Positions 1 to 8,444 of a stretch of DNA of 64,000 nt are shown here, piece after piece (position 1 is the first letter of the stretch; each line of letters starts with the position of its first letter). The notes under the pieces are model-generated. The model had not been told where the DNA came from. It did not search any database and saw only the letters and a list, made by a program, of their open reading frames with translations. The translations under genes and the position numbers were made by a program. The DNA comes from CANHEE01 sp049316985 (GTDB lineage Bacteria > Bacteroidota > Bacteroidia > Chitinophagales > Saprospiraceae): contig JBMOJB010000003.1 of NCBI GenBank assembly GCA_049316985.1, positions 7,921 to 71,920 of the forward strand. Reading direction: 5' to 3'.

Positions 1-1756
1 CATTGAGGATGCCGTTGTTGTTGTAGTCCAAATAGATTTTTGCTCCCATATTCGAAAATCCTGCGGCGCTGGTATACAAATATACCGGATAAACAGTGGA
101 AGGAGATAAAAATGCATTGCTCGTACAGATATTGTCGATGTATTCACTGCCATCAGCTGTCGCCGTTCCTGAAGATTTTGATAAAGGTCCAAATTCAAAA
201 TAGCTGATCCCCGCATTAGCAGGCGCTGTATTTCCAATCGGACAACTTGGTGAAGGTTGACTAAACACATTTACGTTTTGTGTGCTGGAATTTGAACCAA
301 TTCCATTTTCAGCTAAAAGAGAAATAGTCTTTAACCCGGCGCTGTTGTAATTTAGTGTTACATTTCTCGAATTAATGGTAGGACTAATAGAAGCTCCGTT
401 GGCTGTCCAGGTCCAGGTCGTAGGGCCATTAGTTGAATTGTCTTTGACGGTTATGCCAAAATTGGTGCAATTGATGTCAGTCAATAATCTAATTGAAGTA
501 GCGGGTGCTTGCGTGGCACCGCAGGAAGACAAACAAGGCAACAAAGTTGAAAAAGAATTAATCGCTGCCACTGAAGCCGCGGACCATACTGTACTATTGT
601 TGACAACCGGACTCATGATGAAATTGCTCGCGGCGTCATGATTGCAATTGAATGCGTGTCCAATCTCATGAGCAGCCAATACACGAAGTCCAAAACCAGT
701 TCCATTAATTACGGTGCCTAGATAATCCTCTAAAATATGGTATTTATATGAGCCGCAAACCGACCCAACATAGGACAGTCCTGCCAGACTTTGATTCAAC
801 CCTGCTCCATTTTCATCAAGGTTTCTGCAAGTCCAGAATGTCGCCAAATCAAAATTTACGCCAAAATTGCCTGCATTGCCCCAGCTTCTGAAATTGCTGA
901 GTATGGTATTGCTGTTGGTACCACCATAAACTGGACTTAATGGTTCGGTTGCAGTTGCTGTGGATTGGTATTGTTTGACAATTTTAAACTCGATATTATC
1001 TGCAAATTGATCATTGTTTCGATAGTCTGTATTTACGCTGTTGATAACGCCAATATTATGGTTCTCTACTGCTGTTGCGGATCCATATCGTGTTAGCATA
1101 CTCAAATCTGAAGCGATCGCCAGTTCCACTTGCCTGCAAATTGATCCGGTTCGATCATCCGCATTCAACTTCAGTTCTTCTTTTATTTTGTTAAAATCTT
1201 TTACTCCGCATTTAGCTGACTTGTCTAAATTAACATCTTGAACATCGTAAATAACATATGCATCTGCGGAAAGGGATCGATCGTAGTAATTGGCGGGTTC
1301 AATAAAGAAAGTCAAATTTGGATTAACTTGAAAATAGCCAAAGATAAATCCATCTCTGATTGTTAGACTTACTGTACTTTTTGGTTCTCCCAATATATAC
1401 CCCTCGTAAGTAAAGCAGGATGCTTTAGGGTAAATAATATTACCTGATTCGCTACTTACTTCAAAATTGTATTTGTGGGAAAGAATATCATTTTCCTGTA
1501 GAATAAAGTCGAATTTAGGTAAGTTCTCCCATCCCATCCTATACCGCCTGCCAAGTTGTTCTGAATTTTGTAAAGCCATTGACCACATTCTCGAATCAAT
1601 TTGTACAATTTGCTTTTTACTAAAGACTGGGTCGAATAAGGTATTATTATTGATTTGCGTCAAATTGAGCGCTGAACAAGGAATAAGTATTGGCCGCTCC
1701 TGAGCTGCAGCAAAAAAGCTACAAAGCAAAAATATTGATGGAAGTACCAGTCTCAT
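1..1756 (-). CDS. Secreted reprolysin-like (M12B-type) metalloprotease, C-terminus cut by window edge
   Basis: I translated this frame directly; it stays open from an ATG at 1756 to the left edge, about 585 residues. It begins with a signal peptide ending near Ala-Ala-Ala-Gln. A prodomain-like region follows, then the zinc site HEIGHAFNCNHD (His363, Glu364, His367, His373) and a Met-turn, IMSP. This is the adamalysin/reprolysin signature HExxHxxxxxHD with the third ligand pair His-Asp. After the catalytic domain come a PKD-like domain (about 412-495) and the start of a GEVED-type domain (about 505-585, ending in LDYNNNG). The missing C-terminus would be expected to carry a T9SS sorting domain (inference). 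It probably degrades proteins outside the cell. No ribosome-binding site is visible, which is normal for this phylum. Confidence 0.88.
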   Translation of the reverse strand, partial: MRLVLPSIFLLCSFFAAAQERPILIPCSALNLTQINNNTLFDPVFSKKQIVQIDSRMWSMALQNSEQLGRRYRMGWENLPKFDFILQENDILSHKYNFEVSSESGNIIYPKASCFTYEGYILGEPKSTVSLTIRDGFIFGYFQVNPNLTFFIEPANYYDRSLSADAYVIYDVQDVNLDKSAKCGVKDFNKIKEELKLNADDRTGSICRQVELAIASDLSMLTRYGSATAVENHNIGVINSVNTDYRNNDQFADNIEFKIVKQYQSTATATEPLSPVYGGTNSNTILSNFRSWGNAGNFGVNFDLATFWTCRNLDENGAGLNQSLAGLSYVGSVCGSYKYHILEDYLGTVINGTGFGLRVLAAHEIGHAFNCNHDAASNFIMSPVVNNSTVWSAASVAAINSFSTLLPCLSSCGATQAPATSIRLLTDINCTNFGITVKDNSTNGPTTWTWTANGASISPTINSRNVTLNYNSAGLKTISLLAENGIGSNSSTQNVNVFSQPSPSCPIGNTAPANAGISYFEFGPLSKSSGTATADGSEYIDNICTSNAFLSPSTVYPVYLYTSAAGFSNMGAKIYLDYNNNGILN

Positions 1757-1890
1757 ATTGAATGTTTAGCGGGATAGAACAATTCTTATGTAAAAATATC
1801 CACTTTTCTTAATAAAGCAAAATGAATTGAAGAAAGATATCGTATGTAGGGAGGAAACACTATTATTTGCCTAAATATAAGCGCTTTAAG

Positions 1891-2103
1891 TTAAGATTCG
1901 GGTGTTTTTTCAATGGGAGGATTTATCTTTTTAATTCTTTTCATCAACAGATAAAGACAAAGTAGTCCCCAGGTGATGAATATGGGAATGAAAGGAATAA
2001 CTTTTACGTCAAAACTTGCAAAAATTTCAGGTATTGCATATGCACCGAAGAGATACAGAAACAGGTAAAATAAAATCGCCAGTACTATTTTTATTAATTT
2101 CAT
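1891..2103 (-). CDS. Small two-helix membrane protein, unknown function
   Basis: This 70-residue protein has two hydrophobic segments (about residues 4-26 and 34-54), then a basic stretch (KRIKK) and a short polar C-terminus. I do not recognise a family. The reading frame begins about 10 bases after the terminator of the upstream TPR gene on the same strand. It is therefore either expressed by read-through or from a promoter hidden in that terminator region. The membrane-like composition argues for a real gene, but no independent promoter is clear. It could be a spurious frame. Confidence 0.5.
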   Translation of the reverse strand: MKLIKIVLAILFYLFLYLFGAYAIPEIFASFDVKVIPFIPIFITWGLLCLYLLMKRIKKINPPIEKTPES

Positions 2104-2112
2104 CGCATAGAA

Positions 2113-2153
2113 AAAGCAAAGAGGAGCATTTTTTGAAAACCTCCTCTTTGCTT
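2113..2153 (-). terminator. Intrinsic terminator after the TPR gene
   Basis: A perfect 13-bp inverted repeat (2114-2126 with 2141-2153) with a 14-nt loop is followed on the minus strand by a run of T. It lies 14-54 bases past the TPR gene stop and ends just before the start of the 70-residue membrane protein. Confidence 0.8.
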
Positions 2154-2166
2154 GATTTTCTTAATT

Positions 2167-3843
2167 TTATTTATTTCCAGTTGTTGGAGTGTTAGCCTCC
2201 AGATTAGATTTTGCTGCCAAGGCGTCAACATTGGTTGGGTCCAGTCTGAGAACTTCATTGAAATAAGTGAGGGCTTTCGCGTTGTCGTTGACAAAGTGCA
2301 CATTACATACCCCAAGGAAGTAATTTGATTTGATGAGTTGCGCTTTGTTTTTTACTTCATCTGCTTTTGCCAGTTCAACTACTTTTTCGTGAAATGGCAG
2401 GGCAGCACCTGTCTTTAATTCAGGATCGCCAATTTCAGCGATGTCCGCCAATTGAGTCCATGCGAATAAGTAGGTCGGAGACAAATCTTTGAGTTTGGTA
2501 AATGCCTGCTCGGCTTTCACTAAATTTCCCGATTTTCTGTAACATTGTCCAATGTAGAAATAATCGGAAGTCGTAGCTTTGGCTTTGCTCATCTTCAGTT
2601 CATACATAGCTGCTGACTTTTCCCACATTTTATTGTCGAAATACGCTTTTCCCATGGTTTCATAAACATCCGTTCTGGTGCTATCCAGTTCAAGGATATT
2701 TGAAGTCATTTGCGAAGCAGTTTCGAAATCTTTAGTTTTTAAAGCGCAGAATAAATAATTGTCATAATCGGTAATTATGGGCTTGGTAGTTCCAATATTT
2801 TGTATGAAACTTTTGGAATATTCAAGTCCTTTCTTAAAGTCTTCTGCAGCAGCGGTTGGATTTTCTTTATCTTTGGCTTTGCCTTTATAAGTATACGCCC
2901 AAGCTAACCAGCGATACATTGTATTGCTTTTTGGGTTCATCGCGAGGACATTATTGGCTTCTTTGATGGCTGCATCATAATCTTTGGCATAGTAGCACAA
3001 GTATCTGACCAAACGTTCTCTGGCTTCGACATCTTTACCTGCCAATGCAGTATATTTTTGCAAAATCGGAGCTACCTTAGAGTATTGACCTGACGCAACG
3101 TATACCTCGGTCATTTCTTTCAATGCCGGTGCATAATTGGGGTCAAGCGTAAGTGCTTCATTCAAAATAGCTTCTGCATCTTTGAAAATCTTTGCTGATT
3201 TATTTATTCTTGCTCTTTTGACATAGTTTTTAAGATCAGCTTTGTTCTTTTCAGTTGCAAATTCGTATTTGTTTAATGCAGTACCGGCATCTTTTTTGAA
3301 AAAATAAGCATCACCTAGCAAAGAAAAGAAATTTCCATCTTTGGGATTAATTGCAATTGCTTTATCCAACCATTCGATTGCCTGTTCAGCATATTTACTG
3401 GTATTTTCTAGATATGCTTTGGCAAAATTCTGGTCTAAATATGCTTTGCCTACTTGATACATGATGTACGCATTTTTATTGCGTGTCCATTTGGCTGCCT
3501 TTTCAAAATTCTTGAGTGCTTCTGCCGGTTTGTTTTGATCCAGCAACAGTTTACCTTGCCCGATCAGACAAAGTGCCGCATCAGGATTTGCAGTAAGACC
3601 TTTTGTGTAATAAAGCTGTGCAGAATCGGACTTTTCGTTTTCATAATAAGTCTCTCCCATGAAAAAATGTCCTTCTGAAGATTTCGGATCTTTCGAAATC
3701 AATTGCAGACACATTTTTCTGGCAGAAATATAATCTTCCTTTTCAATAGCTTTAGAAATTTCATCGGCAGACTGAGCGCTGACGAAAAAACTCATTCCTA
3801 GCATATAAAGCGCGAAATAGCTTCTTAATTTATTTGTTGTCAT
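2167..3843 (-). CDS. Secreted tetratricopeptide repeat protein
   Basis: This 558-residue protein has an N-terminal signal peptide (cleavage near VSAQ, residue 24) and is then almost entirely helical, with TPR-type pairs. Examples are the segments around SSEGHFFMGETYYENEKSD, PAEALKNFEKAA and NPKDGNFFSLLGDAYF, and the final repeat ending NDNAKALTYFNEVLRLDP. It should be a periplasmic or outer-membrane-associated scaffold for protein-protein contacts. The TPR family gives no specific partner. It lies downstream of a barrel protein and a lipoprotein on the same strand, about 100 bases apart, so they may be functionally linked. A strong terminator follows it. Confidence 0.85.
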   Translation of the reverse strand: MTTNKLRSYFALYMLGMSFFVSAQSADEISKAIEKEDYISARKMCLQLISKDPKSSEGHFFMGETYYENEKSDSAQLYYTKGLTANPDAALCLIGQGKLLLDQNKPAEALKNFEKAAKWTRNKNAYIMYQVGKAYLDQNFAKAYLENTSKYAEQAIEWLDKAIAINPKDGNFFSLLGDAYFFKKDAGTALNKYEFATEKNKADLKNYVKRARINKSAKIFKDAEAILNEALTLDPNYAPALKEMTEVYVASGQYSKVAPILQKYTALAGKDVEARERLVRYLCYYAKDYDAAIKEANNVLAMNPKSNTMYRWLAWAYTYKGKAKDKENPTAAAEDFKKGLEYSKSFIQNIGTTKPIITDYDNYLFCALKTKDFETASQMTSNILELDSTRTDVYETMGKAYFDNKMWEKSAAMYELKMSKAKATTSDYFYIGQCYRKSGNLVKAEQAFTKLKDLSPTYLFAWTQLADIAEIGDPELKTGAALPFHEKVVELAKADEVKNKAQLIKSNYFLGVCNVHFVNDNAKALTYFNEVLRLDPTNVDALAAKSNLEANTPTTGNK

Positions 3844-3947
3844 GTTAAATACGTTTTTTTGTAGTTAGCAGCTTGAGTTTACACTCAATTTGTTTTCAAA
3901 ATTTAGTAAAATAATGTGATGGTTTTTTGTCAGGAAAATTTAAGGTG

Positions 3948-4595
3948 TCAAAAATTATAGGAAATTCCAAATTGTAAATCCCAGGCGCTTCTTATGTAAG
4001 TCGGTCCGTCCAATATGTTTCTATAAACTGCAATCTGAGTTTGCCATTTACCAGCTCCACTTGACCATCCTAATCCAACATTGCAGTAAGGCTGCGATAT
4101 TTTGGTGGTGTATATTTTATTGGTGTTCAAATCGATTTGTGGATCGACTTTGAACGTACTATTTTCCAGTTCGACCTGTGCAAATAAGCCACTGAATATT
4201 CTTGCTCTGGAAAAAAGTCCTACACCATAATTTAAGTTTTCGTATTTGTGCAAACCGCCGGTACTTACTGGGTCAAGCTTGTAGTAATAATAATCTCCTT
4301 TAAAAACTGCTCCAGCCGAAAGCCATCTGTTGAATTTATACGCAGCTCTCGGCGATATACTCATATTAAATTGCCCATTTCCAAATGAAGGAAAATGAAG
4401 TTCGGCGCCATACCACATTTTGTCCAGCCAAAAATTTTCCGCCTGCTTGGCAGCTTTTTCAGTTCTGGCCTTCTTCTTTTGTGCAGCTGTCATCGGTTTC
4501 TTTTTCTTTGTTTGACACATCAATACTGTAGTGCAGATAAGCATCATGCATAAAAAAGAAATCCCAATTTTTTTAAAATCCATAGTCGTTTTCAT
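3948..4595 (-). CDS. Probable outer-membrane beta-barrel protein
   Basis: This 215-residue protein has a hydrophobic signal segment (about residues 10-28), then a very basic stretch (KKKKPMTAAQKKKARTEKAAK, about 30-51). A region of alternating polar and aromatic residues follows, typical of small barrels. It contains the strand-like pieces PRAAYKFNRWLSAGAVFKGDYYYYK and YCNVGLGWSSGAGKWQTQIAVYRN and ends in Phe (FGISYNF), as outer-membrane proteins do. The start lies one base after the stop of the preceding lipoprotein gene, which suggests translational coupling. Function is unknown. A shorter start at Met5 is possible. Confidence 0.7.
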   Translation of the reverse strand: MKTTMDFKKIGISFLCMMLICTTVLMCQTKKKKPMTAAQKKKARTEKAAKQAENFWLDKMWYGAELHFPSFGNGQFNMSISPRAAYKFNRWLSAGAVFKGDYYYYKLDPVSTGGLHKYENLNYGVGLFSRARIFSGLFAQVELENSTFKVDPQIDLNTNKIYTTKISQPYCNVGLGWSSGAGKWQTQIAVYRNILDGPTYIRSAWDLQFGISYNF

Positions 4596-4596
4596 A

Positions 4597-5142
4597 TTAA
4601 TCTTTAGTTTTTTTCCAGGTTAATTGGTTAAAAAAAATATCCAGTTCTTTTTCAAACCATTGCAAGTTTTCGGGACTGTCATAATTATCCGATATTTTCT
4701 TTTTTTTCATACCATCGCAAAACGTTGTATAGGTATATGGTAAATCCGCAATAATATTGTTTCTGTTCAGCGGATAATGATCTGCAAATTTGAAAAAATC
4801 AACTTGCTTTGCTTTTTCTAAAATTTCTGCAATTTGCTCTTTTCCGACTTCAGCTTCATAAGTGCCCAGTAATTCAACACTTCTTGACCCGACATACAGC
4901 GCCTTTCCATCTGATCGCAAAGTTGCGGTGTAAACTGGACAGTTTCCGTAACAAATCGTCCGCTCAATCTGCAACACGGTATAAACCCCTGTGTCTTTTT
5001 GCGGCTTAGGGACTATTACTTCCTTCTCCGGAATCGCGGCCTGGCTGCCTTTGGTCTTTTGAGTTGTTTTGCGATTACATGATGCTGCTAAAACGCAAAA
5101 AACACAAAAAAAATATATTAAATTTCGGCTGCAAACGTTCAT
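4597..5142 (-). CDS. DUF6438-type lipoprotein
   Basis: The protein has a lipoprotein signal peptide with the lipid-attachment Cys at residue 22 (LAASC). A compact domain follows that begins LQIERTICYGNCPVYTATL and includes a dG...Y.G strand pattern. This matches what I know as DUF6438, a small Bacteroidota family of unknown role with a CxGxCPxY signature. I chose the Met at 5142 because it gives a standard lipoprotein leader; an upstream ATG at 5169 adds nine residues. A -7 box lies at 5189-5196. The gene ends one base before the barrel gene, so the pair is probably co-translated and may act together at the outer membrane. Confidence 0.75.
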   Translation of the reverse strand: MNVCSRNLIYFFCVFCVLAASCNRKTTQKTKGSQAAIPEKEVIVPKPQKDTGVYTVLQIERTICYGNCPVYTATLRSDGKALYVGSRSVELLGTYEAEVGKEQIAEILEKAKQVDFFKFADHYPLNRNNIIADLPYTYTTFCDGMKKKKISDNYDSPENLQWFEKELDIFFNQLTWKKTKD

Positions 5143-5188
5143 ACTTTTGTAATTTAGATGCAAAATCACTTGTTTTTTTAAAAAAGAG

Positions 5189-5196
5189 CAAAATTA
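5189..5196 (-). promoter_or_regulatory. -7 promoter element for the DUF6438 lipoprotein/barrel genes
   Basis: The minus strand reads TAATTTTG here, matching the Bacteroidota -7 box TAnnTTTG, 47 bases before the preferred start at 5142. No well-spaced -33 TTG is visible. Confidence 0.45.
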
Positions 5197-5241
5197 CAGA
5201 AATATCGTTGGTTTTTTAACAAAAGATTAAATTTTTAAGTC

Positions 5242-6501
5242 ATGAAAACAAAAATTTGCACTACATTAATCTTGGAGCTCGTTTCGCTGAGTACTTTCGT
5301 CTTTTCGGCCGCACCTCCTGAACTTTGGGGTTTTTTCGCACACAAAAAGATCAATAGATTGGCGGTCTTTACGTTGCCTGTTGAAATGGCCGGATTTTAC
5401 AAGAAACATCTTGATTTTATCGAAGAACATGCGGTTGATCCCGATAAACGCCGCTATTCTTCCAAGTTTGAGGCTCCTCGGCATTACATCGATTTAGATG
5501 CCTATGGCGAAGCACCGTTTTCTGAACTTCCCCGCAACTGGCTGGACGCGTTGATCAAGTATTCTGAGATATTCGCAGTGAACCGGCAATCGGATACTTT
5601 GTTGCTTTTTGACCCCCATTTGACTATTCAAACCAGAAGCGAAATGCTGTTTACCGGTGGACAAATGAACGAAATCCTTTGCCGCGATACTTTATTTAGC
5701 GACAAGAAACTTTTTAAGGATTTTTTCTACCGAAACATCATCAATCGCCTCTATGAAGAGGATTTGATTGCTATCCCAATTGATAGTTTGAAAAATGTAT
5801 GTACACTTTCTGCTGATATAACATCTGTGATTGCAAAAGAACACCTTACCCAGCATGGAATTGTTCCTTATCACCTGAGCCACATGGAAAAGCGGCTTAC
5901 TGAAGCATTTAGGGATAAAAATTCCAAAAGAATTCTGCAGCTTTCCGCTGAAATCGGTCACTACCTTGGCGATGCTCATGTCCCACTACATACGACGAGG
6001 AATTACAATGGGCAACTCAGTGGGCAGCGCGGGATACATGCATTTTGGGAAAGTCGCATTCCTGAATTATTGTCTGAAGATTATGATTACTGGGTCGGGT
6101 CGGCAGAGTTCATACCCAATACTTCTGAAACATTTTGGCAAATTGTTTTTGACAGCCATAAATTAGTAGACTCGCTGCTGCAGATCGAAAAAAAACTTAG
6201 TCTTTCCTATCCCTCCGATCAAATATTTTGTCTGGAAGAAAGGCAAGGAACGACCATCAAAACACAATGTGAATCGTACGTAAGAGCGTACAGTGCGCGA
6301 CTTAATGGGCAAGTCGAAGATCGAATGAGGGCCGCCATCCTGTCGATAGGAAGTATCTGGTTCACAGCCTGGGTCAATGCCGGTCAACCTGATTTAAATC
6401 AATTAGATCAGGAAGAAAAAGAGCTGAATTCTCCTTTGGACAAATTGCCGGATGCTGAATCAAAGGCTGCTCAATCGATGATTGGTCGACCGGAAAACTA
6501 A
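5242..6501 (+). CDS. Zinc-dependent phospholipase C / S1-P1 nuclease-like secreted protein
   Basis: This 419-residue protein has a signal peptide (about residues 1-24). The mature part starts near Trp29, followed by His34 in WGFFAHKKI. The core motif is GHYLGDAHVPLH (His240, Asp244, His250), then GIHAFWESR (His266, Glu270). The pairs HxxxD and HxxxE plus an N-terminal Trp/His are the trinuclear zinc ligands of the phospholipase C / S1-P1 nuclease superfamily. The protein is exported and hydrolyses phosphodiester bonds in phospholipids or nucleic acids; which substrate cannot be read from sequence. It stands alone between a divergent lipoprotein gene and a long spacer. Confidence 0.85.
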   Translation: MKTKICTTLILELVSLSTFVFSAAPPELWGFFAHKKINRLAVFTLPVEMAGFYKKHLDFIEEHAVDPDKRRYSSKFEAPRHYIDLDAYGEAPFSELPRNWLDALIKYSEIFAVNRQSDTLLLFDPHLTIQTRSEMLFTGGQMNEILCRDTLFSDKKLFKDFFYRNIINRLYEEDLIAIPIDSLKNVCTLSADITSVIAKEHLTQHGIVPYHLSHMEKRLTEAFRDKNSKRILQLSAEIGHYLGDAHVPLHTTRNYNGQLSGQRGIHAFWESRIPELLSEDYDYWVGSAEFIPNTSETFWQIVFDSHKLVDSLLQIEKKLSLSYPSDQIFCLEERQGTTIKTQCESYVRAYSARLNGQVEDRMRAAILSIGSIWFTAWVNAGQPDLNQLDQEEKELNSPLDKLPDAESKAAQSMIGRPEN

Positions 6502-6814
6502 AATTATCATGTTCAGCGGCCGCTGTAGAATTAAAATTTAGTTAAAATGACTTTTTTTTGCAAGTTGCTATACTAGGAGAGCCTTTTAATGTGTTTATAT
6601 ATGATAATCAGTTTGTGCGCAGGTTTTAGTATCTGCTAAAAGTCCGGCCACTTGGTTCATTTAGTAGCATTATAATAAATTTTAATGTAAATTGCATATA
6701 TTTTATAAGATTCATATTATCTTTGCAGGTAATTTATTTTTGCAAATGTTCAAATGAGGAAATTATTCCTCAGTATTACGGAAAATCGTATTTTAATTAA
6801 AAATCACACTATTT
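6502..6814. promoter_or_regulatory. Intergenic spacer with a -7 promoter element
   Basis: No gene is apparent in this AT-rich stretch. TATCTTTG at 6718-6725 on the plus strand is a good -7 box for the coiled-coil gene that starts at 6815. The nearest upstream TTG is at 6692-6694, a slightly long spacing of 23. This would give an untranslated leader of roughly 80 bases. No terminator hairpin is evident after the upstream gene. Confidence 0.5.
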
Positions 6815-7777
6815 ATGAGCACTAATCAGGATCAAAAGAGTAACAAAACAGTATGGATTGGTATTTTGGCAGCGCTATTGCTGGGTTCAAATGCATTTTG
6901 GTTATTCAATAACTCCAATAAAAATGAGCAAATCACCACTTTGGATTCTAAAGTTGATGAAGTAGAAGGCGTTAAAGCAAAATTAGAGAAGGAATATTAC
7001 GAGTCACTTTCTCAATTGGAAGAAATGAAGAGTTCAAATACCGAACTCAATAAAGTAATTGACTCGCAGAAAGCTCAACTGTCGCAGCAAAAGTCTAAAA
7101 TTGATGATTTGATTCGCAATAAAAAAGATCTTGCGGGCGCTCGTGCCCAAATTGATGGAATGAAGACACAGTTGAACCAATACCTGGCAGAAATTCAGGC
7201 ACTTAAGCAAGATAATACCAAATTGGCTGCCAAAGTAAAGGAAGTGGAAGAACAAGCTTTGCAACTGGAAAGTAACGTAAGGACACTGACTGATGACAAA
7301 AATAACTTAAATACCCAATTGTCTAACACTGCCAGAGATCTTGAAGATACGAAGGCTCGTGAAGATAATTTAAAAAAGGTCATTAAAGTAGACAAAGTGG
7401 AGTTGGTTGCGATTAATGCCAAAGGCGAGGATGTTAAAAAAGCTAAAAACGCCGATGGGTTTAAAATTAAGTTTAAAACTTCTAAAAATTCGTTTGCTAA
7501 AGGAAAAGAAACTTTTTACGTTCAGGTTATTTCCCCGCAAGGTGTTACAATCAGCAACAAAGCAATGAAAGTAAAATTAAACAATGATGAAGAAGTGTCT
7601 TTTACTTCTTCAACGGATGTAAACTATTCGGGAGCTGAGCAAGAAGTCACTGCTTCTGTTATCTTAGAAGACACTAAGATTGAGCCGCATTCTCAGTACG
7701 AAGTACGTGTATACCACAGAGGTGAATATGTAGGGGGGAATAACTCTAAAAAGTTGAAAAAGAATTTATTCAATTAA
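6815..7777 (+). CDS. Membrane-anchored coiled-coil protein, unknown function
   Basis: This 320-residue protein has a short polar N-terminus and one transmembrane helix (about residues 13-31, WIGILAALLLGSNAFWLF). A long coiled coil follows (about 35-190), rich in Lys, Glu, Gln and Leu heptads. The C-terminal beta-rich domain (about 195-320) includes FYVQVISPQGVTISNKAM and SQYEVRVYHRGEYVGG. The layout predicts a single-pass inner-membrane protein with a periplasmic rod and a globular tip. I do not recognise a family. It is monocistronic, with its own -7 box upstream and a terminator right after the stop. Confidence 0.8.
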   Translation: MSTNQDQKSNKTVWIGILAALLLGSNAFWLFNNSNKNEQITTLDSKVDEVEGVKAKLEKEYYESLSQLEEMKSSNTELNKVIDSQKAQLSQQKSKIDDLIRNKKDLAGARAQIDGMKTQLNQYLAEIQALKQDNTKLAAKVKEVEEQALQLESNVRTLTDDKNNLNTQLSNTARDLEDTKAREDNLKKVIKVDKVELVAINAKGEDVKKAKNADGFKIKFKTSKNSFAKGKETFYVQVISPQGVTISNKAMKVKLNNDEEVSFTSSTDVNYSGAEQEVTASVILEDTKIEPHSQYEVRVYHRGEYVGGNNSKKLKKNLFN

Positions 7778-7797
7778 TCAAAGTTTATATTTCATAC

Positions 7798-7832
7798 AAA
7801 AAGGCTGTCTCTATTTTGAGCAGCCTTTTTTT
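7798..7832 (+). terminator. Intrinsic terminator after the coiled-coil gene
   Basis: The stem AAAAAGGCTG / CAGCCTTTTT has a 13-nt loop and ends in a seven-T run, 20 bases past the stop at 7777. Confidence 0.9.
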
Positions 7833-7893
7833 GTTCATATTAGTATCGCGATCTGAATAATGTTAAAGTGACAAGGATATTTTGCAAACCTTA

Positions 7894-7924
7894 TTGGATT
7901 CCCGGTGTTATTCCTTTAATTTTG
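7894..7924 (+). promoter_or_regulatory. Promoter of the DUF2452 operon (TTG, 20 bp, TAATTTTG)
   Basis: The -33 TTG at 7894-7896 and the -7 box TAATTTTG at 7917-7924 are 20 bases apart, the expected spacing for Bacteroidota housekeeping promoters. The predicted transcription start (about 7928) lies after the first ATG (7926) and just before the second (7932). This decides for the second start and implies an almost leaderless message. Confidence 0.7.
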
Positions 7925-7931
7925 CATGTGT

Positions 7932-8432
7932 ATGGAAATAAATAATCCGATTGATCCTAAAAAAGTAGCCCAAAATCCCGGTTTGCTACCTTATGCCCAC
8001 AATGCTGCCAGTGCAATCGTACAGCCTATCGACAAAGGAAGGGCCAAAGGAATTGCAGTACGAGCGATGTACGAGCAGTCTAATGCTGATCTAGATCAGA
8101 TTCGGAAACAAGTAGAATTGTTGGCGATGCAAGCTAAAATGATTCACGATCGGGTTGCAATTTCTGAAAAAATTTACCGGGCAGACATGAATTTCAAACC
8201 GGTAATGGGGAATGTCTATCACCTATATTTGAAAAAAGATAGTACACATGTGCTATCAATGATCGCGCCGGAAGAGTGGGGAGCTAGAAAGCCATACACG
8301 TGGGTCGCCACATGCAGATTATTGGCAGACCATACCTGGGAGGTGTATAGCTGTGATTCTGAAATCTTGTACAGCAATCTGAACGGCGAAGCCAGTATTT
8401 CTCCGGAAGATTTTTTAAATGTTAATAGCTAA
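7932..8432 (+). CDS. DUF2452 family protein
   Basis: This is a 166-residue cytoplasmic protein with no signal peptide. Its N-terminus is NPIDPKKVAQNPGLLPYAHN, followed by a helical region with KQVELLAMQAKMIHDR and then YHLYLKKD and APEEWG. This matches DUF2452, a conserved bacterial family of unknown function. The promoter directly upstream supports the ATG at 7932 over the one at 7926. It heads a short operon with a LolA-like exported protein 12 bases downstream and a GNAT acetyltransferase after that. Confidence 0.8.
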   Translation: MEINNPIDPKKVAQNPGLLPYAHNAASAIVQPIDKGRAKGIAVRAMYEQSNADLDQIRKQVELLAMQAKMIHDRVAISEKIYRADMNFKPVMGNVYHLYLKKDSTHVLSMIAPEEWGARKPYTWVATCRLLADHTWEVYSCDSEILYSNLNGEASISPEDFLNVNS

Positions 8433-8444
8433 ACTAGTTTCAAT

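Noticed and set aside
375..641. An 88-residue plus-strand frame at the left edge
   Set aside because: It is antisense to the M12B-like protease, whose frame carries clear domains.
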